A stretch of DNA of 7,105 nt from Deinococcus sp. (lineage in GTDB: Bacteria > Deinococcota > Deinococci > Deinococcales > Deinococcaceae), in assembly GCA_018260275.1 (NCBI GenBank), contig JAGLBK010000141.1, forward strand, positions 1-7,105. The letters are read 5' to 3'. A program made the translations under genes and the position numbers. This document shows positions 5,121 through 7,105 of the stretch, piece after piece; the stretch's first letter is position 1; each line of letters begins with the position of its first letter. The notes beneath the pieces were generated by a model. It did not search any database. It had not been told where the DNA came from and saw only the letters and a program-made list of their open reading frames with translations.

Positions 5121-6398
5121 TCACAACTCGCCCCGGTACGCCAAGTCCAGCACTTCCACCGTGTGCATCACGGGCACGCCGCTGCCCTGCCGCCGCACAT
5201 GGCTCTGAATCTGGGTGTGGCAGCCGATATTCCCGCTGGCGATGATATCCGGCGTGGTGGACAGGATATTCCGCGCCTTGCGCTCTCCAAGTTGTCCGGC
5301 CAGTTCGGGCTGCTCTAGGTTGTACGTCCCCGCACTGCCGCAACACAGGTCGCCCTCGGGGATTTCCAGCAGCGTCACGCCGGGGATGGCCCGCAGCAGC
5401 GCACGCGGCGCGGCCTTGACCTTTTGGGCGTGGGCGAGGTGGCAGGCGTCGTGGTAGGCGATGTTCAGCGGCTCCCGCGTGGGCATCAGCGGCTGCAAAT
5501 CGCCCTCTAGCAGCAATTCGGCCAAGTACTCGCTGATGTCGCGTACCTTTGCCGCAAAAGCCTGAGCTTGAGCCTCGTCTGGCAAGCCGTGCAGCACCAC
5601 CGGATATTCCTTGAGACCCGCGCCACAGCCCGCCGCATTGCTGAGAATCGCGTCGTAGTCGTCCGGATTGAATGCACTGAGGTTCTGGCGCACCAGCTTC
5701 AGCGCCTCGTCTCGCGCCCCGGTGTGCAGGGCCGCCGCCCCGCAGCAACCCTGACCCTCCGGGATGACCACTTCTATGCCGTTCCTTGCCAACACGCGCA
5801 ACGTCGCGGCATTGAAATTAGGCGCGAGTGCCTGCTGAGCGCACCCCACCAAAAAGGCCACCCGGCCCCGGCGCTGGCCCTGCGCGGGTGTAAATGCGGC
5901 GCTGGGCTGCATCGCCGGAACGTGTTCGGGCAGCAAATCCAGCGGGCTTTTGAGGGCGGTGGGCAGCGCGGGCGCGAGCGGCTTGGCATACTGGCCCACG
6001 CGAGCGGCCACGCTGAACAGCCTCGGCGCGGGCAGGGCCTTCAGAATGGCAAAGCGTTTGGCGCGGTCAAAGGGCGTGCGCTCCCGCTTCGGCTCGCTCC
6101 AGCCGCGAAAACTGGTAATCAGTTCGCCGTAGGGCACTCCGCTGGGGCAGGCGGTTACGCAGCCCTGGCAGCCCAGACAGCGGTCAAGGTGCGGCGCGGC
6201 GTCCTCCAGGTTCAGGTGGCCCTCCAGCACCTCTTTCATCAGCACAATGCGCCCGCGTGGGCTGTCCATCTCGTCGCCCAGCAGCGCGTAGGTGGGGCAG
6301 GCAGGCAGGCAAAAGCCGCAGTGAACGCAGGCGTCAATGGCGTGGGCCATCACCTCCCCCTGGGGGCCGAGTTGCAGGACGGGAATGTCGTGATTCAT
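5121..6398 (-). CDS. glcF: Glycolate oxidase iron-sulfur subunit GlcF
   Basis: GlcF accepts electrons from the GlcD/GlcE flavins and passes them on to the respiratory chain. The 425-residue product has two [4Fe-4S] motifs, CVHCGFCLPACP (Cys 24, 27, 30, 34) and CLGCQGCVTACP (Cys 74, 77, 80, 84), followed by two cysteine-rich CCG domains: GCAQQALAPNFN...EGQGCCGAAALHTG, and YHDACHLAHAQ...EGDLCCGSAGTYNL. It ends VMHTVEVLDLAYRGEL, as expected for the family, so it is full length. The ATG at 6398 is chosen because TATCCT lies six bases before it and no Shine-Dalgarno is present, the pattern of a leaderless mRNA. Longer in-frame starts would run into darA. It converges on the surface-protein gene with six bases between stop codons, and it is separated from glcD-glcE by that gene. 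Confidence 0.94.
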   Translation of the reverse strand: MNHDIPVLQLGPQGEVMAHAIDACVHCGFCLPACPTYALLGDEMDSPRGRIVLMKEVLEGHLNLEDAAPHLDRCLGCQGCVTACPSGVPYGELITSFRGWSEPKRERTPFDRAKRFAILKALPAPRLFSVAARVGQYAKPLAPALPTALKSPLDLLPEHVPAMQPSAAFTPAQGQRRGRVAFLVGCAQQALAPNFNAATLRVLARNGIEVVIPEGQGCCGAAALHTGARDEALKLVRQNLSAFNPDDYDAILSNAAGCGAGLKEYPVVLHGLPDEAQAQAFAAKVRDISEYLAELLLEGDLQPLMPTREPLNIAYHDACHLAHAQKVKAAPRALLRAIPGVTLLEIPEGDLCCGSAGTYNLEQPELAGQLGERKARNILSTTPDIIASGNIGCHTQIQSHVRRQGSGVPVMHTVEVLDLAYRGEL

Positions 6399-6404
6399 GG
6401 GGTC

Positions 6405-6433
6405 AGGATAGGTGTTCACGTTCAGGACAAAAG
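6405..6433 (-). promoter_or_regulatory. Promoter of glcF, leaderless type
   Basis: TATCCT (6405-6410) precedes the glcF ATG by six bases (GACCCC), so the mRNA would begin at or next to the start codon. CTTTTG (6428-6433) lies 17 bases upstream as a weak -35. The absence of a Shine-Dalgarno sequence fits. Confidence 0.6.
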
Positions 6434-6481
6434 GGCCTGGGCTAGAAACGGAGCGGCCCCCGGACTGGTGTGACCGAGCTG

Positions 6482-6510
6482 ACTTTGCCCGAACGCCGCC
6501 CTGATAGTCT
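6482..6510 (+). promoter_or_regulatory. Promoter of darA, leaderless type
   Basis: TAGTCT (6505-6510) is followed by six bases and then the darA ATG. ACTTTG (6482-6487) stands 17 bases upstream. This is the same geometry as the divergent glcF promoter about 50 bases away, and again there is no Shine-Dalgarno. Confidence 0.6.
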
Positions 6511-6516
6511 CTGCAC

Positions 6517-6846
6517 ATGAAACTGGTTCTGGCCGTCATTCAGGACGCCGACGCCTCCGCCCTGATGCGCGCGCTGTCCCAACATTCCTTCGACGTGACC
6601 AAGCTCGCCAGCACCGGCGGCTTTCTGCGCGAGGGCAATACCACCCTGATGATCGGTGTGGACGACGAGCGCCTCCCCGACCTCAAAAAGCATATTCAGA
6701 ACATCTGTCACGCCCGCACCCGTCTGATGTCGCCCAGTGTGCCGATCAGCGAGCAGAACGAGGGGCTGGTCAGCGAGCCGGTCGAGGTGCCGGTGGGCGG
6801 GGCCGTGCTGTTCGTGCTGGACGTACAGGAATTTATCAAGGTCTGA
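6517..6846 (+). CDS. darA: PII-like cyclic-di-AMP receptor (DarA/PstA family)
   Basis: This is a small cytosolic PII-like protein. The family (B. subtilis DarA/YaaQ, S. aureus PstA) forms trimers that bind cyclic-di-AMP; its downstream partner is not established. The 109-residue length equals that of B. subtilis DarA, and the signature segments match: MKLVLAVIQDAD at the N-terminus, FDVTKLASTGGFLREGNTT (binding-site loop with the T-GGF-x-GNTT core), TLMIGVDDERLP, and PVEVPVGGAVLFVLDVQEF near the C-terminus. The start is the only sensible one and coincides with a leaderless promoter. It is divergent from glcF and convergent with a YvcK-family gene 39 bases away. The function in this organism is inferred from the family alone. 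Confidence 0.93.
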   Translation: MKLVLAVIQDADASALMRALSQHSFDVTKLASTGGFLREGNTTLMIGVDDERLPDLKKHIQNICHARTRLMSPSVPISEQNEGLVSEPVEVPVGGAVLFVLDVQEFIKV

Positions 6847-6885
6847 AATTGATCGGGGTTTGAAAGGGGGCGCTGGGGGCTGGTC

Positions 6886-7105
6886 TCAGCGTTGCCTGGG
6901 AACCAGGTGCAGCAGGGCGTTCGCCAGGGCCTCAGGATCATGCCGGGCGGTGCCGGTTTGCAGCAGCGGCGCCAGCCTCACGCGGCTGCGCAGGTCGTGA
7001 TCGGCGCCTTGCAGGTCAAGCATCTCGGCTCCCTCGGCGTGGTAGCGGCTCAGTACCGCCGGTTCCAGGGGGGCGCTGTTCATCAGCACGGCGTCGGGGG
7101 CGCGG
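6886..7105 (-). CDS. yvcK: YvcK-family protein (gluconeogenesis factor), C-terminal end only
   Basis: The 72 visible residues are the C-terminus of a gene that continues past the right edge. RAPDAVLMNSAPLEPAVLSRYHAEGAE matches the family pattern of a strand ending in V-x-N-x-x-P followed by VLxRYxAEGAE. The ending ARHDPEALANALLHL matches the typical RHDxxKLAxAL tail. YvcK proteins bind UDP-N-acetylglucosamine and are needed for growth on gluconeogenic carbon sources and for cell-wall metabolism in Bacillus. The gene ends with TGA at 6888-6886 and converges on darA. With no catalytic core in view, another CofD-like protein cannot be excluded. Confidence 0.7.
   Translation of the reverse strand, partial: RAPDAVLMNSAPLEPAVLSRYHAEGAEMLDLQGADHDLRSRVRLAPLLQTGTARHDPEALANALLHLVPRQR

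Noticed and set aside
5568..6473. Long plus-strand reading frame opposite glcF
   Set aside because: It is explained by GC-rich third positions of glcF, whose Fe-S motifs are unmistakable on the other strand.
6847..6885. Bidirectional terminator between darA and the YvcK-family gene
   Set aside because: The 39-base gap shows no inverted repeat of useful length.

Overview
The window looks like chromosomal DNA from a Deinococcus-type bacterium. This is inferred from the GC-rich coding style (about 65-68% in hand-counted blocks of the housekeeping genes), from TANNNT -10 boxes lying exactly six bases before start codons (the layout known for leaderless mRNAs in Deinococcus), and from the gene content. 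I see no RNA gene, CRISPR array, transposase or integrase.

Layout from left to right. Bases 1-533 (minus) hold coaE, dephospho-CoA kinase, which lacks its 3' end. It overlaps by four bases (GTGA) the stop of glcE (530-1189, minus), a short FAD-binding subunit of glycolate oxidase. Between glcE and glcD lie two inverted copies of a GC-rich palindromic repeat. One copy runs into glcD and encodes its last ~20 residues. glcD (1337-2773, minus) is the main FAD subunit. A 22-codon upstream ORF with leaderless-promoter spacing overlaps its start. Next comes a plus-strand gene (2964-5114) for a secreted multidomain surface protein (signal peptide, CshA-type domain, GEVED domain, prealbumin-like domain, DUF11-like domain). 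It is clearly poorer in GC than its surroundings. glcF (5121-6398, minus), the iron-sulfur subunit of glycolate oxidase, converges on it with a 6-base gap. A short divergent promoter region separates glcF from darA (6517-6846, plus), a PII-like cyclic-di-AMP receptor. darA converges on the C-terminal end of a YvcK-family gene (6886-7105, minus), which is cut by the window edge.

GlcD, GlcE and GlcF would together form a membrane-associated glycolate oxidase that converts glycolate to glyoxylate and passes electrons through flavin and Fe-S centres to the respiratory chain. The surface-protein gene sits on the opposite strand between glcF and glcD and looks inserted into an ancestral glcF-glcD-glcE cluster. 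darA and yvcK belong to nucleotide-signalling and central-carbon/cell-envelope control.

The most unusual points are: two different four-copy heptamer tracts at codons 4-13 of both glcD and coaE, with a unit length that would shift the reading frame; the predicted leaderless upstream ORF coupled to glcD; the repeat pair that supplies the GlcD C-terminus; and the GC-mosaic surface gene that splits the glc genes.
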